A stretch of 64,000 bases of DNA from the NCBI GenBank assembly GCA_050952065.1, contig JBMNKF010000009.1, forward strand, positions 1 to 64,000, written 5' to 3'. The notes beneath the pieces were generated by a model that saw only the letters and a program-made list of their open reading frames with translations, was not told where the DNA came from and ran no database searches. Positions 9,365 through 19,016 of the stretch are shown one piece after another. Made by a program: the position numbers and the translations under genes. Source of the DNA: JAXGZG01 sp050952065 (GTDB taxonomy: Bacteria > Bacillota > Sulfobacillia > Fermentithermobacillales > Fermentithermobacillaceae). The first letter of the stretch is position 1; every line of letters starts with the position of its first letter.

Positions 9365-11557
9365 TCAAGAATCCTTGTAAGGAAGGAGCACAAGTTGTGC
9401 CAGAGTTCTTACATTGTTCACTGGGAACAGGAGGGAGGCTGCCAAACGCTTTTGCCCAGCTGACGAAACCACGAAACATGGTGCTTTCATCTGACCCTGG
9501 CGTTCTGATGCTATCGGCATCAGACCAACTGACCTTAGCCGTCTGACTGCTATTTTGGTAGCGGCGTCCAACTTGCCCGCTCGAAGTGCCGAGAGCATCG
9601 ATGGCTCTGGGCGTATCGAAAAATGCGATGTGTCACTGTCGGTGTGCACTAGCTGAGCTACTGAGTCTGGGGGAAGTACTAGAAGCTTTAGCATTGCATA
9701 CACACGAGGTATTTGCGTCAAGTCTGGACTAGGAGTACTGTGTCTTTGAGTCAGATCAGCAAGGGCTTTCATGTCTAAGTCTATAGCCGTCACGGCCCAA
9801 AGCAAGTCGAGCAAGAGACTGTCATCTGTGTGTCCACTGAGGAACAAGCCCACTTCAGTAGGGGATACTCTGTAAGTGGCGTCGAGGGGTACCGCCTGAA
9901 GTCCTTCTCTAATGCCGTCTAGTATCCTTCTCTCAAGAATGCCCTCGAGTGCTCTTGTCAACTCGGCTCCATGTTCGGTTGCCGAACGTTATCGTCAGCC
10001 CACTTCCATCTGCCTCTGTCAACTGTGACAGGCTGCAGATTGCTTCGAAAGGGTCCGGTTACAGGGTGACTAATCGAAGACTAGGCTGAGGGCCAATCTG
10101 AACTCCAGAGAGTCTCCGCACTCGTAGATCCAGGAGCTGCTGAGGCGGGAGAGGGGCCTGGGCGGTTTCTTGTTCCTGCTACCAACTGCCACGGTTCGCT
10201 CAGCTCTGCCAACCGCGGCCAACAAATCCACAAGCTCAGACGCTCTTCCGTGGCTGCAGTAACGGAACACTGCGTCCTCGACTTGACGAAGGACCCGCCG
10301 GTACGTGCCGGGACCTTTTGAATCGCTTGCTAATCGTCTAAGGGAATCGAGCCAAGGATCTAGGTCCGCAATAAGATTGACAGCTGAACGTTCGGTGACG
10401 TGGAACCGACCTAGGGGGATGCTTAAGTAAGATAAACCGCTTCGTTTCATGAACCCGTAGCGAACGAAGCTCCCTACGCCTCTGTCTACTCCTAGACCAG
10501 CTATTGCCCTCACGAAATCAGTCCCGGTTCTTGCGCGCCGACCTGCGACCTGTGCACGGCCTTCTGCGAAGAGACGACGTAATTCGACGTAGGAAGCTGG
10601 CGCATTCCATAGGGGGACCCACGTCTCCGCTCTTGCTTCTCTTCCATCTTGGCTAACAGTGCCCATGCCTGCTGCTGAAGGGTTAACCGAGAATGGGAAA
10701 GCAGCCATCCCGTATGAGGATGTGCCGAGTCGCCACACGATAGAGCCGGCGAACATGAGGCTACCTTCGAGGGCGAGGACATAGTCCCACGGGTTCAACA
10801 GCGTACCCGCTTCAAAACCTCGAGTGGCATTGGGGCCTCCCACGGCTCCGGGATTGAACTGTCCGATAGCAGTATTGGCCAAGGGCATTGTGGAAGTTCC
10901 GAAAAGAGAGTCCCTCAAGAATCCTTCTGATGTTCCCCTATCGTAGGCGGACTTTCTTCTACCTTTGCGTTTCGAGTCGCTCGCGCTTCCGGCCTCAGGG
11001 TTGAGGTCAAGGATGACAGTGAGATTGTGCATGAAATTGGCTGTGAAATCCATGTTTCCATCATTTGCCCCAGTTCCTAGAAGCGCAGGGTATTGGGCCT
11101 TATCCTCACTGAGAACAAATGCAGCATCGAGCCACTGAACAGCTTCGTCGGGGACCGAGGCCCTGCACGCCTGCATCAAATCCAGCTTCTGCTTCTTGTC
11201 CGGCTTATTCATGAGGCCTAGATTGGCTATTGTCTCTTGCACAGCCTTTACGGCGGCCTGAAACTGTGCCAGTTGCGGGTTCGTGCTTGCCATGATCTTC
11301 GCTATAGTTGCAGTTGACGACTTTTTGCCCCAGAACCCTGACCCGCCGTTCCATGGGGCGATGATCGGAGTTGGGCGGTAGTCGTTCATGAGGAAGGCGA
11401 TTAGCGCGTTCTCGTCTAGGGATGAGGATATCGTCAGAGATTCCCTATGCCACATTGCTCGCGCACAAGGATCCGCCTGTTCTGACACTATCCGGAAAAC
11501 TCCTAACCCCTTGAGATAGGAAGATAGCGGTGATGGCATGCATCCGGATAGCACCAC
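9365..11557 (-). pseudogene. csx17: Csx17 (Cas8-like large subunit of type I-G), frame-disrupted
   Basis: The large subunit of the type I-G effector, taken as the PAM-sensing Cas8 equivalent. The N-terminus LSGCMPSPLSSYLKGLGVFR and the block RPTPIIAPWNGGSGF are family signatures. The first frame ends at a TAG at 10070-10072. Homology continues in another frame from about 10080 (VTGPFRSNLQPV and then a WKW motif) to about 9975. The first frame is then regained (ELTRALEGILERRILDG) to the stop at 9365. A +1 and a compensating -1 shift therefore flank about 35 codons. Total length is near 730 codons, normal for the family. The start is uncertain: GTG 11557 just after the cas3 stop fits the usual N-terminus, although the frame is open to 11686. 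Confidence 0.85.
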
Positions 11558-11561
11558 ATTG

Positions 11562-14150
11562 TTATTCCGGGTCGTCTTGTCCTCCGTCGTCGTCTTCGAG
11601 ACTGTTTCCTGCGACTTCTCCATACTCGGAGACTGTGTCTTCTGATGATTCATCGGCAAAGCTTTCTGAATGTGCGTCGTCTGCATCTACTTTGTCACCT
11701 CCTTCTTCTGCGCTGGCCGCCCAGTCTGCGGCTACTAGTAAGGCCTCAAGATACGCTAATCGTAAAGGTCCTAAGTCCTTCCGAGAAACGAGTCCAGCCA
11801 CCTGTTCAAACCAGGACGGCGTACCGGATGCGCTGAGTCCCAGTTCCATTGGTTCCAGATCCAGTACTGTTTTTGGTATGAGTAGACCACCAAGTTCCAG
11901 AGCCGGGAGCTCGTCGCCTTCCCACACACCCATAGCGAACCGCCGTCCATGAGACGGCCGTCTCTCTGCTGGCAACGCCCGAATGGTACCCCTTACTTTT
12001 CCGTGGTGGGATGCCACCAAGTAAGCCACAAGCGGATCGTTGAGATGCTTTAGGACAGCGAGGGCACTTGCCAATTCATGACGGAATAGAGGCCTTGCGT
12101 ACTTGGTTCGCTTGAACCTGGCAGGTCTCTTTGCTATGAAGCCTCGCTCGGCGGGCCTATCGGTGTCCTCCAGAGAAGCAAGCATGGCCTCCTGAAAGAC
12201 ACGGTGAGCTTTTCCCACGTCGTGCCACATTGCGGCGACCTCCAAAGCGAGCGCGTTATCACGGTCCATGAATGGAAGGGCCGCAAGAAGACCTCTGGTT
12301 TTCTCCGCTACGCCAAGGGAGTGCGCGCTGAGAGAAACCCATTCCTTGGAGTAGTAGTAACCCGCTGCAATGCTATCTGGAGCAGAAGCAGTCTCTATAC
12401 GAATGTCGCTGACAGGGTCCTGGCTGCCAGGATTCCAGCCTTCTTGATGGTTATATCCGCCGGCCGAAGAGGGAATCATGTAGTCTTGCCCCGGGACAAC
12501 ATCTTGGGATCGAACAGGGTTCCATACGCCTTCGACGTGATCCCACCGCCAGAGGGACCACCTGTCGGATGCTCTGTCTAGGAGTCTCTTAACCTCGTAC
12601 GCTGGGACAGCACAGATTTCCCGCTTATCGGGCGCAGGCATCTGCGGTGGAGGTCTACTCCCTTTCCATTCTCGCCAAAACACTCTGACATCTGGATCGT
12701 CTTGTCCTCTGACAAACCTAGACACATCTATGAGGGTTCCACCGATATCTGGAGTTGTGTCGAAAAGCTCGTCAAAGTCTCGCCGTCTCAGTGCAAATCC
12801 GGTCTCTTGCTTGAGAGACACCTTCGGAAGATCGGCAGGTGCTACGGAACACCCCTCGAGCTGCTGCAGCAGTCTGCGAGACTGCGCTATGTCTTCCAGA
12901 ACATATGGTTGTACGGACGAATCCTGTACGTCGATCCATATAACATCCGACACCTGGAACTTGCCGGCTCGATTGGCGCGACCGAAGCGTTGTACCATGG
13001 ATCCCCAGGGGGCAATTTCGGTCACAAGCGTTGCGGCATCGATATCCATACCCGCTTCAACGACCTGGGTTGACACGACGATCCTGCCTTTACCTCCAAA
13101 GGTAGGATCTGTTTTCAGTCTCTCCTCTCTCTCATCGCGTTCCACAGACCGGAAGCGCGAATGCAGCAGCATCAAGTCTGCGGGAGGTGGTGGATTAAGT
13201 CTAGATAGAGCTTTGTAGATCGCGGTTGCCCGTGCTACCGTGTTAACGACAACTAGCGTGAGGGTGCCAGCACGATGGTGTTCGCTTACAACTCTAGCTA
13301 CCTCTGAGGCATAGGAAGATAGGTCTTTGACAAAAGTAGGTGAGCCCTTCTGGAGCCGTTTCTGACACGAGAGTCGGTTCCTTAAAGGACCAGTAGCGTC
13401 CTCATCTGTCAGCGTGAGTATCTTGTTCTGCCTGGGCGCTAGACGGTTGACGGTTGCCAACCACTTTGGCTCCGCCGTGGCAGACATCCAGATGCTCTTG
13501 GTGGTTCCACAGACTCCGTACATCTCTCGAAACGCCTGAATCTGTACCGAGGTATACAAGCCGGAGCCCATTAACTGCACTTCGTCGAATACCCAAAGAC
13601 TATCATTGTTGAGAAGACCAAAAAGTGCAGGCCAACGAAATCGGCTAGTTCCGTAACCGCGGTTCAGGGCTCTGGACAACAACATATCTTGAGTACCGAC
13701 TAGGACAGTGTCGCGTTCAGGAGATCGGGCCCAAGAATCATCAGCTTCTCCACCCATGACAATGTGGACAGATATAGAATCGCTGTCAAGATCTCTGTCG
13801 CTGGCGATAAGACCGAGGTTGGAGAGACAATCTCGTGCAACACTGGCTGTCTGGCTTACCAGGGTACGCATAGGTAGACAGATAACAAGGCGCCTCGGAG
13901 TGATTTGTCTGATCGCCTCTGAAGCGAATCGCCTTCGCCAAATCCATGCCATAATCACAGCAGCTGTTTTACCCGCCCCGGTTGGTACTATCACGACTTC
14001 GGGTAGTGTTTCGCCTAGGGCCAGCGTGCGCTGGTAGTTGTAAGGTTCGTGCCCTGTTGCTTTCTGAAACAATAGGTCGAACTCGGGATCTTGTTTGGAT
14101 GCTCCTGTCAAGAAGTTCACCTCTCTTCTCTTGCTATCGTGTTGAGGCAC
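11562..14150 (-). CDS. cas3: Cas3 helicase-HD nuclease, type I-G
   Basis: The DNA-degrading effector recruited by Cascade, about 860 residues. The SF2 helicase is N-terminal: Walker A PTGAGKTAA (about residue 57), DEVQ box VFDEVQLMG, a motif III-like SATAEP, and motif VI QRFGRANRAG. The HD nuclease is C-terminal: SAHSLGV, WHDVGKAH, FRHELASA and SHHGK give the metal-binding histidines. Helicase before HD is the order expected for type I-G and the reverse of the common HD-helicase Cas3. The acidic tail runs into csx17. The start is GTG 14150, or TTG 14111, which has a better-placed AGAGAGGTGA. It is the first gene of the cas operon and its frame is intact. Confidence 0.93.
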   Translation of the reverse strand: MPQHDSKRREVNFLTGASKQDPEFDLLFQKATGHEPYNYQRTLALGETLPEVVIVPTGAGKTAAVIMAWIWRRRFASEAIRQITPRRLVICLPMRTLVSQTASVARDCLSNLGLIASDRDLDSDSISVHIVMGGEADDSWARSPERDTVLVGTQDMLLSRALNRGYGTSRFRWPALFGLLNNDSLWVFDEVQLMGSGLYTSVQIQAFREMYGVCGTTKSIWMSATAEPKWLATVNRLAPRQNKILTLTDEDATGPLRNRLSCQKRLQKGSPTFVKDLSSYASEVARVVSEHHRAGTLTLVVVNTVARATAIYKALSRLNPPPPADLMLLHSRFRSVERDEREERLKTDPTFGGKGRIVVSTQVVEAGMDIDAATLVTEIAPWGSMVQRFGRANRAGKFQVSDVIWIDVQDSSVQPYVLEDIAQSRRLLQQLEGCSVAPADLPKVSLKQETGFALRRRDFDELFDTTPDIGGTLIDVSRFVRGQDDPDVRVFWREWKGSRPPPQMPAPDKREICAVPAYEVKRLLDRASDRWSLWRWDHVEGVWNPVRSQDVVPGQDYMIPSSAGGYNHQEGWNPGSQDPVSDIRIETASAPDSIAAGYYYSKEWVSLSAHSLGVAEKTRGLLAALPFMDRDNALALEVAAMWHDVGKAHRVFQEAMLASLEDTDRPAERGFIAKRPARFKRTKYARPLFRHELASALAVLKHLNDPLVAYLVASHHGKVRGTIRALPAERRPSHGRRFAMGVWEGDELPALELGGLLIPKTVLDLEPMELGLSASGTPSWFEQVAGLVSRKDLGPLRLAYLEALLVAADWAASAEEGGDKVDADDAHSESFADESSEDTVSEYGEVAGNSLEDDDGGQDDPE

Positions 14151-14583
14151 AAGGAACGACCTGACCCTCCAGTGTTCCCCCTATTCTGGATCGTAACTTG
14201 GGTACCCCGTCATACAGTGTGGAGGACACTTGTTCGATGTGAAAACGATGCTCCGAGAAGTCGTCTGAGGGCAAAAACATCCTCATGCTGCAAAGTTGTT
14301 CGACTTGGTAAAATGTTCTGGCCCATCGGAGGACGAGTTTCGGCGCAAGAGTAGTCGATTCCTGCCTATTGGTGTTGGACTATGGACGAAGAGGTACAGC
14401 TCTTTGCGTTGCCATGCGATGTTTCCCAAAGGTACCGAGTTGTCCAATCTGAAGGCCACAGTAAAACGGATAGAACTAGACTACTGCCACCCCGTAACCC
14501 CCCACCTCCAGGTAACATAGGCTACTCCGTAGGACGCTCGCTCAACGCTCAAGCCACTTGGGTCATCCGCCAAAAGGGGGGCT
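14151..14583. other. Intergenic region upstream of the cas operon and ytaF
   Basis: 433 nt between divergent cas3 (minus) and ytaF (plus). It should hold the promoters of both. I see no strong -35/-10 pair on either strand and no recognisable protein. Short open frames here match nothing I know. AAAGGGGG just before 14584 is the ytaF ribosome binding site. Confidence 0.5.
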
Positions 14584-15246
14584 TTGTCTACGACTCTGTC
14601 TACTTTGTTCACCGTCATCGTCTTCGGCATCGCATCCAACCTGGATAACCTCGGGGTAGGGATTGCATACGGCATAGCCGGAACGAGGACATCCATTTCA
14701 GCCAACGTGGTAATTGCCTTTGTGTCCTCGTTAGTTGGCGGGTTGTCCATTTGGTTCGGCCATCTGGCAGCCAATATGGTGGATCCTGGAATTGCCAAGG
14801 TTCTTGGAGCGTGCGTATTGGCGGGCACGGGACTGTGGATATTGCTGAAAGCATTTCTTGAGGGTTGCGCGCCCTCAGCCAACGGTTCACCTCGACAGCT
14901 ATGCTACTTCAGGCTGTCTTCTCTCGGTCTCGTCGTCTACATTCTCAAAGAACCGCTAAGTGCAGACAGAGACGGCTCCGGGACCATAGACACTAAGGAA
15001 GCGTTGTCTCTTGGAGCGGCACTGGCGCTCAATAATGCATCCAACGGTGTCCCTGCCGGGCTGATGGGTCTTCCAGCTATCCTGACATCCTTAAGCATGG
15101 GCCTACTCAGTCTGTTTGCCATCGGGATTGGGTGGCACTTGGGTCGTCTGGCAGGCTCTCGGTTGACCGGGCGTTTGGCCAACATGTTGTCTGGAGCTGT
15201 GCTAGTGGGCATCGCCTTCTTGGGGTTGATGGTAAGCCCGAGATGA
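14584..15246 (+). CDS. ytaF: YtaF-family sporulation membrane protein
   Basis: A predicted polytopic membrane protein of 220 residues related to MntP-type manganese exporters. Two homologous halves are visible: the first has FGIASNLDNLGVGIAYG, the second LGAALALNNASNGV. They are separated by a hydrophilic loop with a calcium-loop-like motif, DRDGSGTIDTKEA, which I recall as common in YtaF proteins. The start is TTG with AAAGGGGG directly upstream. The Bacillus homologue is a sporulation gene of unclear role; ion transport is inference. Confidence 0.8.
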   Translation: MSTTLSTLFTVIVFGIASNLDNLGVGIAYGIAGTRTSISANVVIAFVSSLVGGLSIWFGHLAANMVDPGIAKVLGACVLAGTGLWILLKAFLEGCAPSANGSPRQLCYFRLSSLGLVVYILKEPLSADRDGSGTIDTKEALSLGAALALNNASNGVPAGLMGLPAILTSLSMGLLSLFAIGIGWHLGRLAGSRLTGRLANMLSGAVLVGIAFLGLMVSPR

Positions 15247-15426
15247 CCTATCGGCTCACAGCCGGCGGAGGTCAATAGTTACTCTGACCTCGCTACCAAC
15301 AGAGTGTCCCGAGTTATCCGCTAAGGCGCCTCAGCAAATCCAGTTGGTGTCTCGTTACGTCAGGTAGACTCAAGGTGCAAGCTGACTAGGTACAGACGAT
15401 TCCCAGACGATTCTAGATGACGATAT

Positions 15427-15996
15427 CTAGATGAAAAACCCTTCCATGACTGCTGCACCGGCCAGTAATAGCAGCCCAACTAGCAACAGGGTCTTTTCCT
15501 GGGAATCCCAGTGAAGGTCACTTAGCTTGCGGGTGACGGACCACTTCTTGGGCGGGAATGTCTCCGAAATGTTGAGCGACTTGGTCATGGTTACAGCGCA
15601 GATTATCGCGTAGGCGCTTACTTCCCACAGGCCTATCTTGAGATAGTTCAAATTGGCGTCGGCAACGCTGGCAAACGGGAACTGAAAGGCGTTGGTTCCT
15701 GCTGTCCAACCGATGGTAATGCCCTGAATAAGCAGAACAAGTCCGCCCAGGCTTAGGTTGCCGAAGCGGGCGAAAAGATTGGCGCCTGCTATTAGTCCTA
15801 TCACCAAGAGATTGTTGGCAAGGATCAATAGTGAACTTCGTACGCCCGTATCTGGCACGAACAACTCAACGTCTATCCAAGCTTGGGGGTGGGTCAGATA
15901 TGCGATTAGGAAGACAGACCACTGTACTGCCATAAACAGGCCCCAAACAGCCGCAGCCCTCTTGAGTGGGGTTTGTGCGCATAGTATTCGGACCAT
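15427..15996 (-). CDS. Integral membrane protein, possibly SpoIIM-like
   Basis: 189 residues with about five hydrophobic segments: near 14-34, 54-74, 82-100, 118-138, and a C-terminal hairpin (LLLVGLLLLAGAAVMEGFF). The layout, with a glycine-rich middle (GGLVLLIQGITIGW) followed by a segment resembling the PHGxxE region (KIGLWEVSAYAII), recalls SpoIIM/DUF95 membrane proteins, but similarity is weak by eye. It is a single gene, convergent with ytaF. Function is unknown. Confidence 0.5.
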   Translation of the reverse strand: MVRILCAQTPLKRAAAVWGLFMAVQWSVFLIAYLTHPQAWIDVELFVPDTGVRSSLLILANNLLVIGLIAGANLFARFGNLSLGGLVLLIQGITIGWTAGTNAFQFPFASVADANLNYLKIGLWEVSAYAIICAVTMTKSLNISETFPPKKWSVTRKLSDLHWDSQEKTLLLVGLLLLAGAAVMEGFFI

Positions 15997-16181
15997 CGGT
16001 TCCTCTCCTCATGCCTTTATCAGGATGACCCAATAGGGGGCAATACGTTAATACTCCGGGGTCTGTTACTGCTCCTCCTTGCGAGCCCTCCCGCAGCAGA
16101 TGATGCAAATCTAGGTCACAGCGTACTCATGTGACCTAGATTCTGAGTCTTAAGGTTCTATAGGGATTGTCTATTCTCGCT

Positions 16182-16330
16182 TCAATCTGATGCAGCCTTT
16201 GCTTTTCGCACTAGCCTAATTTCGTTGATTATGGTCTGTTCCAGCCTTTCGTTTGCCCGATCGTAGCGACTCGTGTTAGTAAAAGCATCCACCAACCAAA
16301 GGAGTCCTGCAGGTGTGGACGACCAGATTC
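16182..16330 (-). pseudogene. Remnant resembling the end of a TM2-domain protein
   Basis: Downstream of the methyltransferase stop, one minus-strand frame reads IWSSTPAGLLWLVDAFTNTS, then a charged helix with RYDRANERLEQ, ending at TGA 16182-16184. The GLLWLVDAF segment looks like the last transmembrane helix of a TM2 domain, which is normally followed by such a charged tail. No start codon or N-terminal half is present, so it appears to be a truncated gene. The assignment is by eye and uncertain. Confidence 0.35.
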
Positions 16331-16356
16331 ACCATGGCAGTGTTACCGGGGTGCGA

Positions 16357-17166
16357 TCACCGGGGTTCCTTCCGCCCGACATAAAGCATGTGCTCACCCG
16401 CGCCCCAGGTGATGGGGTCTGTGCCCAGGCGGTAGCATACTTCAACCCACTGGTCAAATGCCTCTTTCGGCAGTGCGTTCACCGAAGGTTCTACCGGCGC
16501 GATCAATCCTTCGGACACTGCCAACCTGAGGGTTATCAATCCATGGCGGGACATGAGCGGTTCAATGTCCTTTGGGTGCATGAAGTGGGCGTCGGTGAAG
16601 CCCGGGTTCTGTTCATTCGGTATGTGAACTGCTGTAGCCATGAGCTGCCCGTAGGTAGTTGCGTAGCGCGTGATAAGCCCAGGGTCGCTCTTAAGCAGGT
16701 CCACGTATACGGCATATCTGGATATGAACGATGCAAAGAGCAGCCCGTTCGGTTTTAGCACTCGGAGCGCTTCATTGATAGCGAGGTCGCGGTCAGAAGG
16801 TTCCACCAGATGGTACAAGGGCCCCACGAGCAGCACGACTTCAAACGAGGAGTCTACAAATCGGGAAAGGTCTAGGGCTTTTCCGCACACAAACTCTGCG
16901 ATAGCCGCACCCTGGTTACTCGCCTTTTGCCTGGCTAGTTCCACGTTTCGAGGAGACAGGTCCAACAGGGTAACTATGTGACCGGCCTTTGCCAGCTCGA
17001 TACTGTACCGGCCAGGGCCCGCACCGACATCCAAGTTCGTCGACCTCGGCGGGATGAACTCATTCATTGCACGCAGCGTCGTCAGGAATTCCATGCGATG
17101 GAGATCCAAACGGTCCCACTCAGACTCGGCATGGCTATCGTAATAGGTTTCTACTCGGCGGCTCAT
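16357..17166 (-). CDS. Class I SAM-dependent methyltransferase
   Basis: 269 residues. The SAM-binding motif I is LDVGAGPGRYSIELAKAG (about 44-61), the acidic strand is VTLLDLSP, and motif IV is VVLLVGPLYHL, followed by ALRVLKPNGLLFASF. This is the usual UbiE/small-molecule methyltransferase layout. The substrate cannot be told. It stands alone with its own upstream region and ends at 16357, where the TM2-like remnant begins. Confidence 0.8.
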   Translation of the reverse strand: MSRRVETYYDSHAESEWDRLDLHRMEFLTTLRAMNEFIPPRSTNLDVGAGPGRYSIELAKAGHIVTLLDLSPRNVELARQKASNQGAAIAEFVCGKALDLSRFVDSSFEVVLLVGPLYHLVEPSDRDLAINEALRVLKPNGLLFASFISRYAVYVDLLKSDPGLITRYATTYGQLMATAVHIPNEQNPGFTDAHFMHPKDIEPLMSRHGLITLRLAVSEGLIAPVEPSVNALPKEAFDQWVEVCYRLGTDPITWGAGEHMLYVGRKEPR

Positions 17167-17478
17167 AGATGTACCTCCTAACAGGCGCCATTATCAGGCG
17201 GGACGTCTCTCCAGGCATCAGAACCTAAAGGTGGGCTAGCATCCTTTGAGTGGATCGCTGGACTGGAGTGTATCGTCGGAGTGGATCGTCACGTCGCCCG
17301 GTTGACGCAATTTCGGCGCCTACAGCCCGATTCCCTTTCGAGGGACTATGATATGAAGTGACGGCGAGGCGCACAGGAGCCGGACTGTCGCCGTTGGGCC
17401 TCCGGCGAAGGATATCTGCTGTCCTTAGCGGAAGTGTTAGGAGTCGAAACACAGACTTCAACGCAACGGAGACAGCCA

Positions 17479-18297
17479 ATGGGGAAAGCACCGACCCGAT
17501 CTGAGAGTTCTGGAAACGCCGCAAGATTGCGACCTCCGCTGAAATGGCCCGGGGGCAAGCGTTGGTTGGTACCTGAGCTGGCCCAAATATGGAGCAATCA
17601 CAGTCACCGCCGGCTTGTTGAGCCTTTCTGCGGTGGGTTAGCCGTTGCGCTGGGGCTCTGGCCCAAGAAGGCGCTGCTCAATGATATCAACCCTCACCTC
17701 ATCAACTTCCTGACTTGGCTCAGGGACGGATTGTACGTAGACGTGGCTATGGCCAACGACAGGGAACTATACTACGCCAATCGAGCACGGTTCAACGAGC
17801 TGATTACTTCAGGGAGGGCACAGACGCGGGAGGCAGCAGGCCTTTTCTACTACCTCAACCGTACCGGGTACAATGGTCTCTGCAGGTTCAACAAGAAGGG
17901 GCTGTTCAACGTGCCTTTCGGACGATACAAGTCCATTAACTACCTTACGGATTTCTCTGCCTATAAAGATGCGTTGGCCCATTGGGATTTCACCTGCAGC
18001 GATTTTGAATATGTCCCGGTTCTTGAAGACGATTTTGTGTATGCAGATCCCCCTTACGACGTGGAGTTTACCCAATACTCCAAAGGCGGTTTCACTTGGG
18101 ATGACCAGGTGAGACTAGCCAACTGGCTGGCCAAACACCGGGGACCTGTAGTGGCGTCCAACCAGGCTACACCGAGGATTGTACAGCTTTACAGAGATCT
18201 AGGTTTTGCTCTCAAGTTTCTTGATGCGCCAAGAATGATCAGCCGCACTGGCGACCGGACCGCGGCACGTGAGATTCTCGCGTCAAAAGGGGTCTAG
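17479..18297 (+). CDS. DNA adenine methyltransferase, Dam/D12 class, orphan
   Basis: About 272 residues. It has the D12-class signatures: N-terminal PPLKWPGGKRWLVPEL (FxGxK-type SAM region), VEPFCGGLAVALGL, LNDINPHLINF, and catalytic motif IV FVYADPPYD. The target-recognition region YYLNRTGYNGLCRFNKKG is also typical and suggests N6-adenine methylation of a GATC-like site. No restriction endonuclease is adjacent, so it is probably an orphan or a leftover of a restriction system. The frame opens at GTG 17434, but ATG 17479 has GGAGA 7 nt upstream and is preferred. Confidence 0.88.
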   Translation: MGKAPTRSESSGNAARLRPPLKWPGGKRWLVPELAQIWSNHSHRRLVEPFCGGLAVALGLWPKKALLNDINPHLINFLTWLRDGLYVDVAMANDRELYYANRARFNELITSGRAQTREAAGLFYYLNRTGYNGLCRFNKKGLFNVPFGRYKSINYLTDFSAYKDALAHWDFTCSDFEYVPVLEDDFVYADPPYDVEFTQYSKGGFTWDDQVRLANWLAKHRGPVVASNQATPRIVQLYRDLGFALKFLDAPRMISRTGDRTAAREILASKGV

Positions 18298-18375
18298 AAT
18301 CGACATCTTGCACTTTGATGAATCAGGCGCCGCCCATGTCAACCATACCCATTTCTCATTCTCACAGTTTGCCCG

Positions 18376-18900
18376 TCACTCTATGAAGACCGCCGAATAC
18401 CAGTTTTGCGCTTCCTCTTTCGTCTTCAGGGTCTCAATGGGCAGCCCGAATTTCCGGACCGTCTTGAACACATCGATGCCTACGCTATGAAACGCCGGGC
18501 GGGCTTGCTTAGGATGCAGGCAAGTAGTGGCTCCCGTGAACCCTGCACACTCCTCGCAGAGGGCACAATCGCTCAGAGAGAACGCGAAGTAGAAGCCGTC
18601 GAGGAAGGCTTCACGTTCGACTTGGAACGATATGCTTTGTGAAGTCCTCTTGTCGGTGGAATGGATGATAATACCCCACCTGTACCGTTTCAAAACTTGC
18701 TCGTATTCCCAAGGCTTAAGAGAGTTAGGGCGGGAAGGGCAGGTTAGACCCTTACCCCAGTCTTCGCATCCGAACGCGCACTTAAGGATGGTTCTGGGGT
18801 CGAACTCAATGTCTTCAATCTGGAACGCGACAACGTTATCTGCTCCAAGGTCGAGAGCCAGGTCAACGTAGTGCCGAGCCAAGTCTTTCTGTTCATCCAT
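18376..18900 (-). CDS. DUF2284 predicted metal-binding protein
   Basis: 174 residues with many paired cysteines: KCAFGCEDWGKGLTCPS near residue 40 and SDCALCEECAGFTGATTCLHP near 110. Both blocks are characteristic of DUF2284 proteins, predicted to bind metal or an Fe-S cluster. Their biochemical role is unknown. It is complete, in a minus-strand run with the HemN-like gene. Confidence 0.8.
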   Translation of the reverse strand: MDEQKDLARHYVDLALDLGADNVVAFQIEDIEFDPRTILKCAFGCEDWGKGLTCPSRPNSLKPWEYEQVLKRYRWGIIIHSTDKRTSQSISFQVEREAFLDGFYFAFSLSDCALCEECAGFTGATTCLHPKQARPAFHSVGIDVFKTVRKFGLPIETLKTKEEAQNWYSAVFIE

Positions 18901-19016
18901 GGGGTTATGGCACTCCCTTTATCAGCGTTGTGTTTGGGCATCGTGTTTGTCTAGTGGAGAGTGGTTCTAGGTCAGTAGTTCTTCTGCGATAGGCACTTCG
19001 ATACCTTCAACTGACC

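Noticed and set aside
9980..10090. Programmed ribosomal frameshift in csx17
   Set aside because: I see no slippery heptamer with a clear stimulatory hairpin at the two junctions, and the two shifts are in opposite directions. Mutation or sequencing error is simpler.
16357..18297. Restriction-modification or phage-defence island beside the CRISPR locus
   Set aside because: The Dam-type methylase has no endonuclease or specificity partner, and the neighbouring methyltransferase is of small-molecule type.
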